Source of the DNA: Enterococcus faecalis_A
GTDB lineage: Bacteria; Bacillota; Bacilli; Lactobacillales; Enterococcaceae
Direction: 5' to 3'
Length of the DNA stretch: 64,000 nt
NCBI GenBank assembly: GCA_051295955.1
Contig: JBPDWA010000001.1
Span: 434,001-498,000, forward strand
Made by a program: the position numbers and the translations under genes. This document shows, one piece after another, positions 1-8,703 of the stretch. The first letter of the stretch is position 1. Every line of letters starts with the position of its first letter. The notes beneath the pieces are model-generated. The model made no database searches. It saw only the letters and a list, made by a program, of their open reading frames with translations, and had not been told where the DNA came from.

Positions 1-1
1 A

Positions 2-322
2 AACATTTTTTCAGATGAAGAATGGTCGCAAGTTATGGATAAGAAATCAAATAATTATGATGTTTTTTTCTCATTATGGACCTTAAAAGAAAGCTATGTA
101 AAAAAAATCGGTCGAGGCTTAAGTAAAGAATTAAATTCATTTAGTATTATACTAGATAAAAAAATTAAAATTGTAGATCATCGAGAAGAAAAATGCAATG
201 AACAGTTTCTTCTGAGAAAAATTGGTTTATGCCACAAACTAGCTATTTGTTCTGAACAGTGTAATGAACATGTTGAAAAAGAAATGACGATTGGGGAATT
301 TCTTGACACTTACTACTACTAA
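2..322 (+). CDS. 4'-phosphopantetheinyl transferase, Sfp type (C-terminal part)
   Basis: The reading frame is open to the left edge, so the N-terminal part of the gene lies outside the window; the ATG at 35 is internal. The segment WTLKESYVKKIGRGLS is the hallmark W-x-x-K-E-(A/S)-x-x-K motif of Sfp-type transferases, which move the phosphopantetheine arm of CoA onto a serine of a carrier protein. The K-E pair binds Mg2+ and CoA in this family. About 70 residues follow the motif, a normal C-terminal length for the family. The carrier-protein partner is not in view: no NRPS or PKS genes are visible, and CitD uses a different prosthetic group supplied by CitG/CitX. Confidence 0.7.
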   Translation, partial: NIFSDEEWSQVMDKKSNNYDVFFSLWTLKESYVKKIGRGLSKELNSFSIILDKKIKIVDHREEKCNEQFLLRKIGLCHKLAICSEQCNEHVEKEMTIGEFLDTYYY

Positions 323-893
323 GATTGAATTGTTTATTTTATTTGCATAAGGAAAAACTGGAAGAAAGTCATTAGTATTGCATAAATGTTTGATATTCCG
401 CAAAATTGGTAACATACAAGCTAAATCTGGCGATACAACTAAGTCATTAATTTAAATAATAAGTATAGAAAAAATGAATTAAATTCCAGAAGCTAGATTT
501 TGACCTGATTTTAGAAATCATTATTTTTTATGACTAAGCATAATATTAAATTCAAGTAAAAAGTTGTTTAAGAATAATTTGTTATGAAGAGTGTCTGTCG
601 AATTTGTTGCTTAGATAAATATTTTCATAATGGATGTATCTTGAAAAAAGAGATAGCCAACATCGTCACGAACACTTGCTTACTTCCTAATCATTTTTAC
701 GATATTCATCGGACTATTTTTCATTAACGCCAATGCTTATACGGAGAACAAAATCCGGTCACTTATTATACTAGCGTCTGTTTGGTAGTAATTATGTTAT
801 TTACAAAAGCTTCTTTTTTGAGAACAAAAAGCTCCGGAACGATCAACCTTTATTCATTCCCAGAATTTATAGTATGGGCAGAGCACTTAATCC

Positions 894-929
894 AAACCAC
901 CCAATTGCAAGATTAGCTGGGTGGTTTTA
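894..929 (+). terminator. Terminator-like hairpin in debris region
   Basis: The arms AAACCACCCA and TGGGTGGTTT pair over about 10 bp around a 15-base loop, followed by a short T-rich run. It follows the membrane-protein relic and may be that lost gene's terminator. Confidence 0.5.
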
Positions 930-1084
930 GGTGTAGCATAGCACTCTTTGGCCTATTCGTGTGGAGAATTTTAGAAAAGAACTACCTTAAATCAGGCAAG
1001 TATTTTTCTATAAGAAGATTAAAAAACATGTCTTTTACTCCTTCCTTACTTTATTAAGGTATGTCAACAAATTATTTCAGCTAA

Positions 1085-1285
1085 TTACAGCTCTAAGTCT
1101 AAAACTAGTATTAAATTCCCAACCTTTTCCCCCGAAACTTGCTCTACCAGATAGTTTAGCTTCTTTATTTGTGCGATTCGGTGCTCTGCTTCCTCTGCAT
1201 ATGCGGTCGAAGTAAATAAAAGTAAAGATAGTCCTAAAAATAAACTTGTAAAAATGCCTTTTTCATATTTTATAACATTTTTCAT
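1085..1285 (-). CDS. Possible small secreted protein or truncated remnant
   Basis: This is a 66-residue frame whose first 30 residues look like a Sec signal peptide: KNVIKYEK, a hydrophobic core GLSLLLFTST, then the cleavage-like AYA-EE. The mature part would be only about 36 residues (EEAEHRIAQIKKLNYLVEQ and so on) with no recognisable domain. The ribosome-binding site (GATGAG, 7 bases before the ATG) is weak. It sits alone inside debris, so it may be the 5' end of a lost surface-protein gene rather than a working gene. The function is unknown. Confidence 0.3.
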   Translation of the reverse strand: MKNVIKYEKGIFTSLFLGLSLLLFTSTAYAEEAEHRIAQIKKLNYLVEQVSGEKVGNLILVLDLEL

Positions 1286-1635
1286 TTTTTCTCATCGCGA
1301 TTGAGTTGACTTCATCCTACAAAAGAAAAATGTAAAGCAAAGAATTTTCTGATAATTAACAGTGCTAAAAAGTCTTTTTCAGATCCACGAAAAAGCTTGG
1401 TTTCCTTGTTTTAAAAAAGAGCTGCTGTCTTAGAATTGTCACAGGTTTCTAAAAAAGACGGTAGAAGAAGCGGCTTCTCGACAATTAAAGCCATCAGTGT
1501 CTTTGTAATAGGCTAGGACTGAAGTGTTAAACCCTAAGAAATAAACTGATATTTTCGAGAATTACTTTTAAAATTTTGTGACTTTCAACTTATCTCCCCA
1601 AGTGTTGCTTCTGCTCCTGCCGTTTATTTATTTTT

Positions 1636-1684
1636 AGTGTGTGAGGAAAAAGTGTTTTGTACTTTTATCTGACACTCTTTTTTT
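1636..1684. repeat. Dispersed hairpin repeat, copy 1
   Basis: The stretch reads GTGTGAGGAAAAAGTG, a short loop, then ACTTTTATCTGACACTC followed by a T run. It is an imperfect inverted repeat that closely resembles the hairpin at 12946-12988 (there GTGTGAGACAAAAGT and ACTTTTGCCTCACAC). The two copies lie in intergenic DNA more than 11 kb apart. The T run makes this copy look like a rho-independent terminator on the plus strand. Confidence 0.55.
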
Positions 1685-1922
1685 ATAAAGTAAAACAGGA
1701 GTGCATGAATTGAAATCGGTTAACGTTAAAAAATTAGTTTGCCTAATCGGCTGCTATTATTTTATAGGCAGGCCCCAGAGAATTAAATTTTTTAGAAGGT
1801 AAAATTAGGCATCCGCTAACTTAAAAAAATTATGCTATACTGTAATACCTATTAGAGACTGGAAATTCCCCTAGCTTTTATCCCGTAGAAAATACTAACG
1901 TATATAAAGAGAGGTAATAGGC

Positions 1923-2573
1923 ATGTTGACAATTCTTTTATGTGAAGACGAAATAAAAATCTATCAAATCTTACAAAAAATCTTGCTGAATGCAGGCTAT
2001 CAAGTCATAGTAGCTGACGATGGAGAAAAAGCGTTAAGTCAGTTTTATCAAAGAAAAATTGATCTAGTTGTATTGGATTGGATGTTGCCAAAACTTTCCG
2101 GTATAGAAGTTGCCAAAAAAATGAAAACAGAACGCAATGTTCCTATCATCATGTTAACTGCGAAAAATTTGCCGGAAGATGAAATTACCGCCTTACTTTC
2201 AGGCGTAGACGATTATCTGGCTAAGCCCTTTCACGCCCAATTATTGTTAACTCGTATCGCAAAACTTTTAGGAGTGATCAACCAAGTTGTAAACGAACGT
2301 TTGCTTTTGCTTCCTAAAGCAAAGGGTGTATTGGTAGATGGCACGAAATTGAGTTTAACTAGAAAAGAATATGAGTTATTGTATTATTTTTATCAAAACA
2401 GAGGGCAAGTAGTGACACGGGAACAATTATTATTGTCAGTTTGGGGAATGGATACCGATAAGGATGAACGAACGGTGGACAGCTTTGTTCGGTTGCTACG
2501 AGAGAAGCTAGGAAAAGAATTTATCAAAACCGTTTATGGAATGGGGTATCAGTTTGAAATTCCTAAAGAATAG
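1923..2573 (+). CDS. OmpR/PhoB-family response regulator
   Basis: This 216-residue protein has an N-terminal receiver domain (about 1-115) with acidic pocket E8-D9, phosphoacceptor D52 in VVLDWMLP, T79 and K101 in the KPF motif. A winged-helix DNA-binding domain follows, with typical elements LTRKEYELLYYF, ERTVDSFVRLLREKL and TVYGMGYQF near the end. The start ATG has GAGAGGTAATAGGC upstream. It overlaps the histidine kinase gene, so the two form a two-component system translated together. The third gene, a putative glycosidase, is the likely target or at least part of the same locus. The sensed signal is not evident. Confidence 0.93.
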   Translation: MLTILLCEDEIKIYQILQKILLNAGYQVIVADDGEKALSQFYQRKIDLVVLDWMLPKLSGIEVAKKMKTERNVPIIMLTAKNLPEDEITALLSGVDDYLAKPFHAQLLLTRIAKLLGVINQVVNERLLLLPKAKGVLVDGTKLSLTRKEYELLYYFYQNRGQVVTREQLLLSVWGMDTDKDERTVDSFVRLLREKLGKEFIKTVYGMGYQFEIPKE

Positions 2574-3909
2574 TTTAACCGGTGATTTAGTCAAAAAAAT
2601 GACCGTTATTTTCACTTTTAGTGTGCTCTTTTTCGGCCTGTTTTATCAATATATGTTTCCTACTTACTATTATTGGCAACAGGAAAAGCCTGTGAAACAA
2701 GCGCAAAAGTTAATCGAAAAAAATCAGGCGGATAAAGTTAGTGATGAAGTGGTAACAATCAAAGGTCAAGGCTGGTCAATGTTTTCAGAAGCAGACTTGA
2801 ATGAACGTTTACACCTTTCATTAAATCAAGCAGGAATTACCCTGAGTAAATTTTGGCTTGATCAAGACACTCATCAGGAGTTACTCGAAGGAAAAACGAT
2901 TCAACGTTTATACCATCAAAAAAAATTAAAGAATGATTTTTATGCACGTTTCTTTATGAAACAAGGACAATTATATTTAGTCGGTCGCTCGATTCCTAGC
3001 TTTCGTGAAACGGTGGCCGTATTATTTCCACTTCTTTTTATGGCTACTATATCCATTTTATTGCTCTTGATTTTTTTATTAGTTTTTTATGTAAGAAGAG
3101 AATTAATTTTACCGATTGGCAAAATGGAGCGAGCCACGCGCCAAATGAGCGCTCTTAATTTTCATGTTACAAATTTTGAAACCAAAAATGAGTTAGGCGT
3201 TTTAGGAGAATCTATCCAACAAATGGCCTGTTCACTACAAGAATATGAACAAACCATGTTAACTAGAAATGAACAGTTGAAAGAATTTTCAGGGAGCATT
3301 GCGCATGAATTAAAAACGCCTTTAGCGGTGATGCAACTCTTAGTGGATGCCGAAAAGATGGGCGTGGCCGGTGCAACATTTGTAGACGAATTAGACCAAC
3401 AATTAGAAGTAATGAACCAAAAAATTACTCAAATCCTGGCCTACAGTATCCAATTGAAAGAAGAACTTGCCTACAGTTTAATCGATATGCCAGACTATAT
3501 CAGAAAACAAAAAGAAGCCCATTATCATGTTGACAATGAGTTTATCATTAAAACAAGTTTTTCTTTTACTAAAATTCAATCAAATGAAACAATGTTGGAT
3601 TTAATTTTTGGTAATCTGATTACCAATGCCATGAAATACAGCAATGATAAGACCTTATTGATTGAGGGGCAACAAAGGGAAGAAAGTTATAAATTAACTT
3701 TTAGAAATCAAGCAGAAAACGTATCGCCAGCCTTGATCAATAAATTAACAGAACCTTTTGTTGTTGGCGAAGCCTCACGCAATACGTATCTAGCTGGAAC
3801 GGGCTTAGGGTTAACCATTGTTAAGCAAGCGGTAGAAAAATTGGGTGGGAATTGTATCGTTGAACAAAATGATGGGCTTTTTTCTGTAATCATTACACTT
3901 CCCATTTAA
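2554..3909 (+). CDS. Membrane sensor histidine kinase
   Basis: This is the partner of the preceding response regulator. The frame is open from an ATG at 2536, but I prefer the TTG at 2554, preceded by ATGGGG at SD distance; an ATG at 2599 is also possible. Two membrane segments (VIFTFSVLFFGLFY and ILLLLIFLLVFYV) enclose an extracellular sensor of about 120 residues. A HAMP-like linker, the H-box SIAHELKTPLAV with the phosphorylated His, and a C-terminal ATPase domain with N-box NLITNAMKYS and G-box GTGLGLTIV follow. All kinase motifs are intact. The gene overlaps the regulator's 3' end by about 20 bases. Confidence 0.9.
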   Translation: MKFLKNSLTGDLVKKMTVIFTFSVLFFGLFYQYMFPTYYYWQQEKPVKQAQKLIEKNQADKVSDEVVTIKGQGWSMFSEADLNERLHLSLNQAGITLSKFWLDQDTHQELLEGKTIQRLYHQKKLKNDFYARFFMKQGQLYLVGRSIPSFRETVAVLFPLLFMATISILLLLIFLLVFYVRRELILPIGKMERATRQMSALNFHVTNFETKNELGVLGESIQQMACSLQEYEQTMLTRNEQLKEFSGSIAHELKTPLAVMQLLVDAEKMGVAGATFVDELDQQLEVMNQKITQILAYSIQLKEELAYSLIDMPDYIRKQKEAHYHVDNEFIIKTSFSFTKIQSNETMLDLIFGNLITNAMKYSNDKTLLIEGQQREESYKLTFRNQAENVSPALINKLTEPFVVGEASRNTYLAGTGLGLTIVKQAVEKLGGNCIVEQNDGLFSVIITLPI

Positions 3910-3965
3910 ATTTGCATAAGTTTTGCACATTCTTTTTGTAAGCTACATTCATAGGAGGCGATACT

Positions 3966-6326
3966 ATGAACAATTACAAAAAAAGAAAACAAATAGTGAT
4001 CGGATTATTGGGCGCATTAGTTCTTTCGGCTACTACATTATTTTTTGCTTTTCAGCAAGATGTGTCCAGTAATCAAAAAAAAAGCGATGAAGAAAAAAAA
4101 TACGAATTGGTACAGTCAAATCAGAAATATCAGATGAAAGATTTGCAATTTCATTTGGATCCACAAACATTTAAATTAACAGTGCAGTCCAAAGGAAAAA
4201 GCTTTACTTTCGATGGTGGTGCAAAAGAAGCAATTGCAGACCTTAAGGAAGAAAAAAATGCTGTGTCTTGGACCTATCCTCATAAAGGAATTTCTATAAC
4301 TGTCAAAAATAAAAATAATCATTTAGCAATTGAAGTATTAACGTTGGATGGGCAAACCAAAGATTTTTCTTTCTTAAATGTCAAAGGGGATAATTACTAC
4401 TTACCAATTGGCGAAGGGAAATCTATTCCTGCTGAAGATCAAAATTGGAAAAATTACTTTAAAGAAGAAAATCATCTAGATTTAAATGAAGCTTTTTCAA
4501 TGTCCTTTTTTTCTGCTAGTCAAGGAGCAACCACGGCAACGGTCGTTATGGAAAATAATTTTAGAAAACAATTAAATGCCAAGGAAACCGCTGGTAAAAT
4601 TGAATTAGGCTTAAATACAAAGATTAATCGGTTTAATCAAAAGAAAGCGATCAAATATGATATTTATTTAACAGAGTCAAATCCCGTTGCAGTAGCAAAA
4701 ACGTATCAATCAGATCGGATTGAAAACGGCAACTTTGAATTGTTAAGTGAAAAGCAAAAGAAGAATCCACAAGTAGCAAAACTAATTGGTGCGCAACAAA
4801 TCTATTTTTGGCAAAGTCGTATCATCACTGAAAAAGACGTTAAATGGCAAAAACTACAAAAACAAAATAATGATGAGTTATATGAACATATTGGTACTTT
4901 AATTGCCAAATATACAGAAGATGGTCGACAAGAATATGACCAAGCAATTGCAGCATTGAAAAAAGGGGAAGCCTATAAATTTGAAAAAAACACGATTCTA
5001 ACTGCCTTTAATAATGTTTTGGCTTATCCTGATTTTTATAATGAAAAGTTAGCTCCTTTCTTATCAGAAGAAGATAAGAATTATTTAGAACAAACAAAAG
5101 ACGATATACCAACTGAGAAAAGGTACGCCATTAATAAGAAAATAATGAAATTAGTGCTGAAGGATGCTTTAGGTGATATAAAAAACTGGGGACAAGCAAC
5201 CAGTACGGCGATTGTAAAAGACATGAAAGAAAATGGCCTAGATAAAGTATGGTTAGGTCTGTCAAATTGGAATCAAGGCCTGATTAATCCTCAGTTTGTT
5301 GAAGAGGCTGAAAAAGACGGTTACTTAATTGGACCCTATGATTCCTATCAATCCATTCATGAAAATCCTTCCTATGATTGGAATACAGCCGGATTTAAAA
5401 ATAATTCAGATGTTTTTAATAACAAAACTATTATGGATGAATCTGGTAAATATATAACAGGCTTCTTAGGAAAAGGACGCAAAGTGAATCAAACAATGAT
5501 TGATGATGAAGTGGACTATCGTGTGAAGAATATATTAACCGAAAATGTTCCGTTTAATAGCTGGTTTTTGGACACAGATGGAGCCGGAGAAATCTATGAC
5601 GATTTTCATCCCAACCATTTAACTTCGATGGAAGAAGATATTGCATCACGTCTAAAGCGAGCAACAAAATTAACAGAAAAAGGATTGGTCGTGGGCACGG
5701 AGTCAGGCAATGATTATTTTAACCAAGGGATGGACTTTGCCCATGGTGTAGAAACACCCGTTATTTGGGGTGATGAAGAGATGCGTAAGGATAAAACAAG
5801 CCCTTATTACCTAGGCGGTTACGGCACTATGAATGATGGTATTCCTGATCGATATGGTAAACCAGTTCCTTTGAAAGAAAAATATTTTGCTACAACCATT
5901 GACCCGGTCTATGCAATTCCTTTGTATAAATTAGTATACAATCAATCTGTCATTACCAGTCATCACTGGGAGTGGGATAGTAACAAAATTAAAGGAGAAG
6001 CAGCAAACCGACGAATTAGAGAATATCTCTATGATTCACCTGCACTTTTTCATCTTAATGCGGAAACATGGCAAAAACGTAAGTCAGATATTTTAGAGAA
6101 TGGAAAAAAATGGGAAGCATTTCAAGGATTAGCTATTAAAGAAGAAATGACTGCATTTAATTATCTAACAGAAAATAAATTAGTCCAGGCAACGCGATAC
6201 GGCACCGATCTAACTGTTATTGCTAATTTTTCAGATCAAGTCTATACAACGAAAGCTAATCAAACAATTCAGCCTCATACAGCTTTAATTTTAAAGGATC
6301 AAAAAGAATTTCTAACTATTAACTAA
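3966..6326 (+). CDS. Putative membrane-anchored glycoside hydrolase (GH101/DUF5696-like)
   Basis: This is a 786-residue protein with a strong AGGAGGCG ribosome-binding site. Residues 8-30 form one hydrophobic signal anchor with no lipobox Cys and no obvious signal-peptidase site. The N-terminal third is beta-rich (LQFHLDPQTFKLTVQSKGKS), like a carbohydrate-enzyme beta-sandwich. The middle and C-terminal parts contain acidic clusters typical of a TIM-barrel glycosidase, such as WFLDTDGAGEIYDDF, VVGTESGNDYF, VIWGDEEMR and HHWEWDSNK. Assignment to a GH101-like or DUF5696-like group is by overall resemblance and is uncertain. It follows the two-component genes by 56 bases, so it is probably co-transcribed or controlled by them. 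It probably trims host or plant glycans at the cell surface. Confidence 0.55.
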   Translation: MNNYKKRKQIVIGLLGALVLSATTLFFAFQQDVSSNQKKSDEEKKYELVQSNQKYQMKDLQFHLDPQTFKLTVQSKGKSFTFDGGAKEAIADLKEEKNAVSWTYPHKGISITVKNKNNHLAIEVLTLDGQTKDFSFLNVKGDNYYLPIGEGKSIPAEDQNWKNYFKEENHLDLNEAFSMSFFSASQGATTATVVMENNFRKQLNAKETAGKIELGLNTKINRFNQKKAIKYDIYLTESNPVAVAKTYQSDRIENGNFELLSEKQKKNPQVAKLIGAQQIYFWQSRIITEKDVKWQKLQKQNNDELYEHIGTLIAKYTEDGRQEYDQAIAALKKGEAYKFEKNTILTAFNNVLAYPDFYNEKLAPFLSEEDKNYLEQTKDDIPTEKRYAINKKIMKLVLKDALGDIKNWGQATSTAIVKDMKENGLDKVWLGLSNWNQGLINPQFVEEAEKDGYLIGPYDSYQSIHENPSYDWNTAGFKNNSDVFNNKTIMDESGKYITGFLGKGRKVNQTMIDDEVDYRVKNILTENVPFNSWFLDTDGAGEIYDDFHPNHLTSMEEDIASRLKRATKLTEKGLVVGTESGNDYFNQGMDFAHGVETPVIWGDEEMRKDKTSPYYLGGYGTMNDGIPDRYGKPVPLKEKYFATTIDPVYAIPLYKLVYNQSVITSHHWEWDSNKIKGEAANRRIREYLYDSPALFHLNAETWQKRKSDILENGKKWEAFQGLAIKEEMTAFNYLTENKLVQATRYGTDLTVIANFSDQVYTTKANQTIQPHTALILKDQKEFLTIN

Positions 6327-6892
6327 ACAATTGAAGCCGTAATGATTGCGCTGACTGATAGCTAGAATCAAAAGCAATTGACACAACCCTCTCAATAGGA
6401 TTAACCGGCTCCTTATTTATCGAGGAGGGAGCCGGTATAAAGATAGTTTGACACTGAATAAAAATTTAAAAATGCACAGTCAAGATATAATGGTATGGAT
6501 GATTTGTCTATAGGATTAACGATTTTTTCGGCTGGAAAGTGTATAATTGGCTGTTTACGGTATGTTAGGGTTTAATTTTTAAGATGCACACCAAATTTCT
6601 GACTAAAATATTAATGTTAGAGCAGTGTATTTTCTAGGTGCTTAACTGTTAGCATTTAAATTTTTTGTCTGAAAAAGTTACAGCTACAATTGATAGTCAT
6701 TCACACATTTCAAGGCTTGAGACTGTGTAAAAGTAAGAGAAAGCGAACGAGCAATACAAAAAGCTTGTCAGATAAAAATAAATTCTGTTTTTTTAAGTAT
6801 CTGCAAACGAACAGTCAGTGAAATCAGATTCATCTTTTATTGTCGTTGAATTTCAGGAGCATTTTTGATCTTTAAATTAGTTTTCATTATAT
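6327..6892. other. Intergenic stretch between glycosidase and Crp/Fnr gene
   Basis: A GC-rich hairpin lies at 6403-6435. The rest is AT-rich with no coding frame or recognisable remnant. It separates a plus-strand gene from the 3' end of a minus-strand gene. Confidence 0.6.
6403..6435 (+). terminator. Hairpin after glycosidase gene
   Basis: Arms ACCGGCTCC and GGAGCCGGT pair perfectly over 9 bp around a loop of about 15 bases. There is no long T run, so it is either a weak terminator or a 3' stabilising hairpin. Confidence 0.55.
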
Positions 6893-7576
6893 CTAATTAA
6901 TTAAATGAGAACTACCACCGGTAGTTTGTAATTTTTCAAGGTCATAGATCAATATTTTATTTGAAACAACTTCTAAAATATTCGCTTCTTTTAATTGTCT
7001 CAAAATTCTGTTAAAACTACTAGCGTTATGAATACCGCAGAATTTACCCAGTTCTTCGTTTGATATTTCGAAATCAATTAAATGGCCTCCCATTAAATTT
7101 TTTCCAAATAATTGGTATAAGTCATAAAGTAAATTACAGACAGCACCTAATTTACCATGACTTGTTAAAGCACAGGTTTTTTTTATTTGGGAATTCAGAT
7201 TTTTACGATAATACAACCGGACATATTCATTTAAAATATTATCAGATTTAACATCCTTCCAAAAACTCAACCGGTTCAATAATTGAATTTCCCCTGTTTT
7301 ACTAAGCGTACATAAAGCAAACGGCATTTGCACGACTGAAGAGGTTTCGTTTTCTAAAAGAGTAACGATTTCCCCAGCGGTAACGAATTTAATGTTAAAT
7401 TCTTTTCCATCCTTTAAAAAAGTACTTAGTTTGAATATTCCTTGACTTACAACAGAAATAGAGGTTGTATTACTTTCTTCAAAAGCAATATATTCGTCTT
7501 TTGACGATTGGATACTTTTTTTCTTTTTACTTTCTACATATTGCGAAAAATAGGCATCTAGATCTTGCTTCAACAT
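6893..7576 (-). CDS. Crp/Fnr-family transcriptional regulator
   Basis: This is a 227-residue protein with an AGGAGG site before the ATG. The N-terminal half resembles the effector beta-roll (SVVSQGIFKLSTFLKDGKEF). The C-terminal half has a Crp-type helix-turn-helix around ISNEELGKFCGIHNASSFNR, followed by ILRQLKEANILEV. The N-terminal Cys cluster of Fnr is absent; the four cysteines are scattered, so oxygen sensing by an FeS cluster is unlikely. It is divergent from the ldh-pflB-pflA operon, which suggests that it controls this anaerobic pyruvate switch, as ArcR/Flp-type relatives do. The imperfect palindrome around TGATCA at about 7600 in the divergent region could be its site. Confidence 0.75.
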   Translation of the reverse strand: MLKQDLDAYFSQYVESKKKKSIQSSKDEYIAFEESNTTSISVVSQGIFKLSTFLKDGKEFNIKFVTAGEIVTLLENETSSVVQMPFALCTLSKTGEIQLLNRLSFWKDVKSDNILNEYVRLYYRKNLNSQIKKTCALTSHGKLGAVCNLLYDLYQLFGKNLMGGHLIDFEISNEELGKFCGIHNASSFNRILRQLKEANILEVVSNKILIYDLEKLQTTGGSSHLIN

Positions 7577-7697
7577 GATAATAATCCTCCTAGCTGATTA
7601 GTGATCAATGATTAATCTAATTATGCTTAAAAAAAAACGTTTTCTCAATAACAAATGTTAATGCGGAAACGGTGAAAAGACTATACGCTAACTTTGT

Positions 7698-7711
7698 AGA
7701 AAGCGCTTCTA
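7698..7711. promoter_or_regulatory. cre box (CcpA site) upstream of ldh
   Basis: AGAAAGCGCTTCTA is a near-palindrome with the central CG and flanks expected of a catabolite-responsive element. It lies about 30 bases before the ldh start codon, where bound CcpA would act on initiation or as a roadblock. Confidence 0.6.
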
Positions 7712-7740
7712 TACAAATCAGTTGGATAGGTGGAGTATTT

Positions 7741-8703
7741 ATGACAGCAAACAAGAAAATTGTTTTAATAGGTACAGGGTCAGTCGGAGCCAGTTATGCC
7801 TTTTCAGTAGTTAATCAAAATTTATGTGATGAACTAGTAATGATTGATGTGAATGAAGCAAAAGTAAAGGCAGATGTAGCAGACATTCAAGATGGACTAC
7901 CCAATTTTTCTACAAATGTTGATGTTTGGCAGGGAAGCTACTTTGATTGCAAGGATGCTGATATTGTTTGTATTTGTGCAGGAGTGCCACAAAAAGTCGG
8001 GCAAACTCGTCTTGAATTAATTGATACCAACATTCAAATAGCACAATATATAACTGAGAAAGTTGTTCAGTCAGGATTTACCGGTATATTCATAGTTGCA
8101 TCCAATCCTGTTGATATTGTTTCTTACGCTGTTTGGAAATATTCTGGCTTCTCAAAAAGTCGTGTGATTGGTTCAGGAACTACCTTGGATACTGCGCGGC
8201 TAAGATATCAATTAAGTCGCCGACTAGATTTAGCACCACAAGATATTTTAGCAAATGTTTTTGGAGAGCATGGTGATTCTGAATTTGTTCCGTGGTCAAC
8301 TGTTAAAATTGCAGGCTTAAACCTATTAGACGTTCGAGAAAGACTGCAAGTAACTAATGAAGAACTTGAAGAAATTTATGAACATACGAGAGATGCGGCT
8401 TATCAGATTATTCGAGCCAAAGGTGCTACTTATTATGGTATTGCTATGGCTTTAGCACGAATTACAAAGGCTATTTTAAAAGATGAGCACGCAGTTTTGA
8501 CGACTTCTACATTACTGCAAGGGGAATATGGTCAAAAGGATGTCTTTACAAGTATCCCCTGTGTAATTGGTCGGAATGGTGTTCTGGAAACTATTACACC
8601 TGCTTTAACTGTAAATGAAATAAATCAATTTGCGTATTCAACGGATATATTACGCAAAAGTAATCCGTTGTCTGTAAACTCTATGAAAGAAGTTGATGAA
8701 TAA
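7741..8703 (+). CDS. ldh: L-lactate dehydrogenase
   Basis: The enzyme reduces pyruvate to L-lactate with NADH. The frame is open from 7672, but the ATG at 7741 has GGTGGAG upstream and starts a normal 320-residue enzyme. The Rossmann motif GTGSVGAS is at residues 11-18, D36 binds NAD, the substrate loop has Q88-T-R90, and the catalytic His is H177 in FGEHGDSEF. It overlaps pflB by one base (TAATG), so lactate and formate production are translationally coupled. Such an operon is unusual because ldh is normally separate; this may be a second Ldh rather than the main glycolytic one. Confidence 0.92.
   Translation: MTANKKIVLIGTGSVGASYAFSVVNQNLCDELVMIDVNEAKVKADVADIQDGLPNFSTNVDVWQGSYFDCKDADIVCICAGVPQKVGQTRLELIDTNIQIAQYITEKVVQSGFTGIFIVASNPVDIVSYAVWKYSGFSKSRVIGSGTTLDTARLRYQLSRRLDLAPQDILANVFGEHGDSEFVPWSTVKIAGLNLLDVRERLQVTNEELEEIYEHTRDAAYQIIRAKGATYYGIAMALARITKAILKDEHAVLTTSTLLQGEYGQKDVFTSIPCVIGRNGVLETITPALTVNEINQFAYSTDILRKSNPLSVNSMKEVDE

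Larger units (their letters stand above)
323..1922. other. 1.6 kb non-coding stretch with gene debris
   Basis: No intact gene of normal size was found. A short frame at about 657-789 reads as a hydrophobic helix (LAYFLIIFTIFIGLFFINAN) interrupted by stops, probably the relic of a membrane protein. A terminator-like hairpin lies at 894-929, a small possible secreted ORF on the minus strand at 1085-1285, and a hairpin repeat at 1636-1684. The rest shows nothing I can name. The -10/-35 elements of the downstream two-component system should lie near 1830-1900 but are not distinct. Confidence 0.5.
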
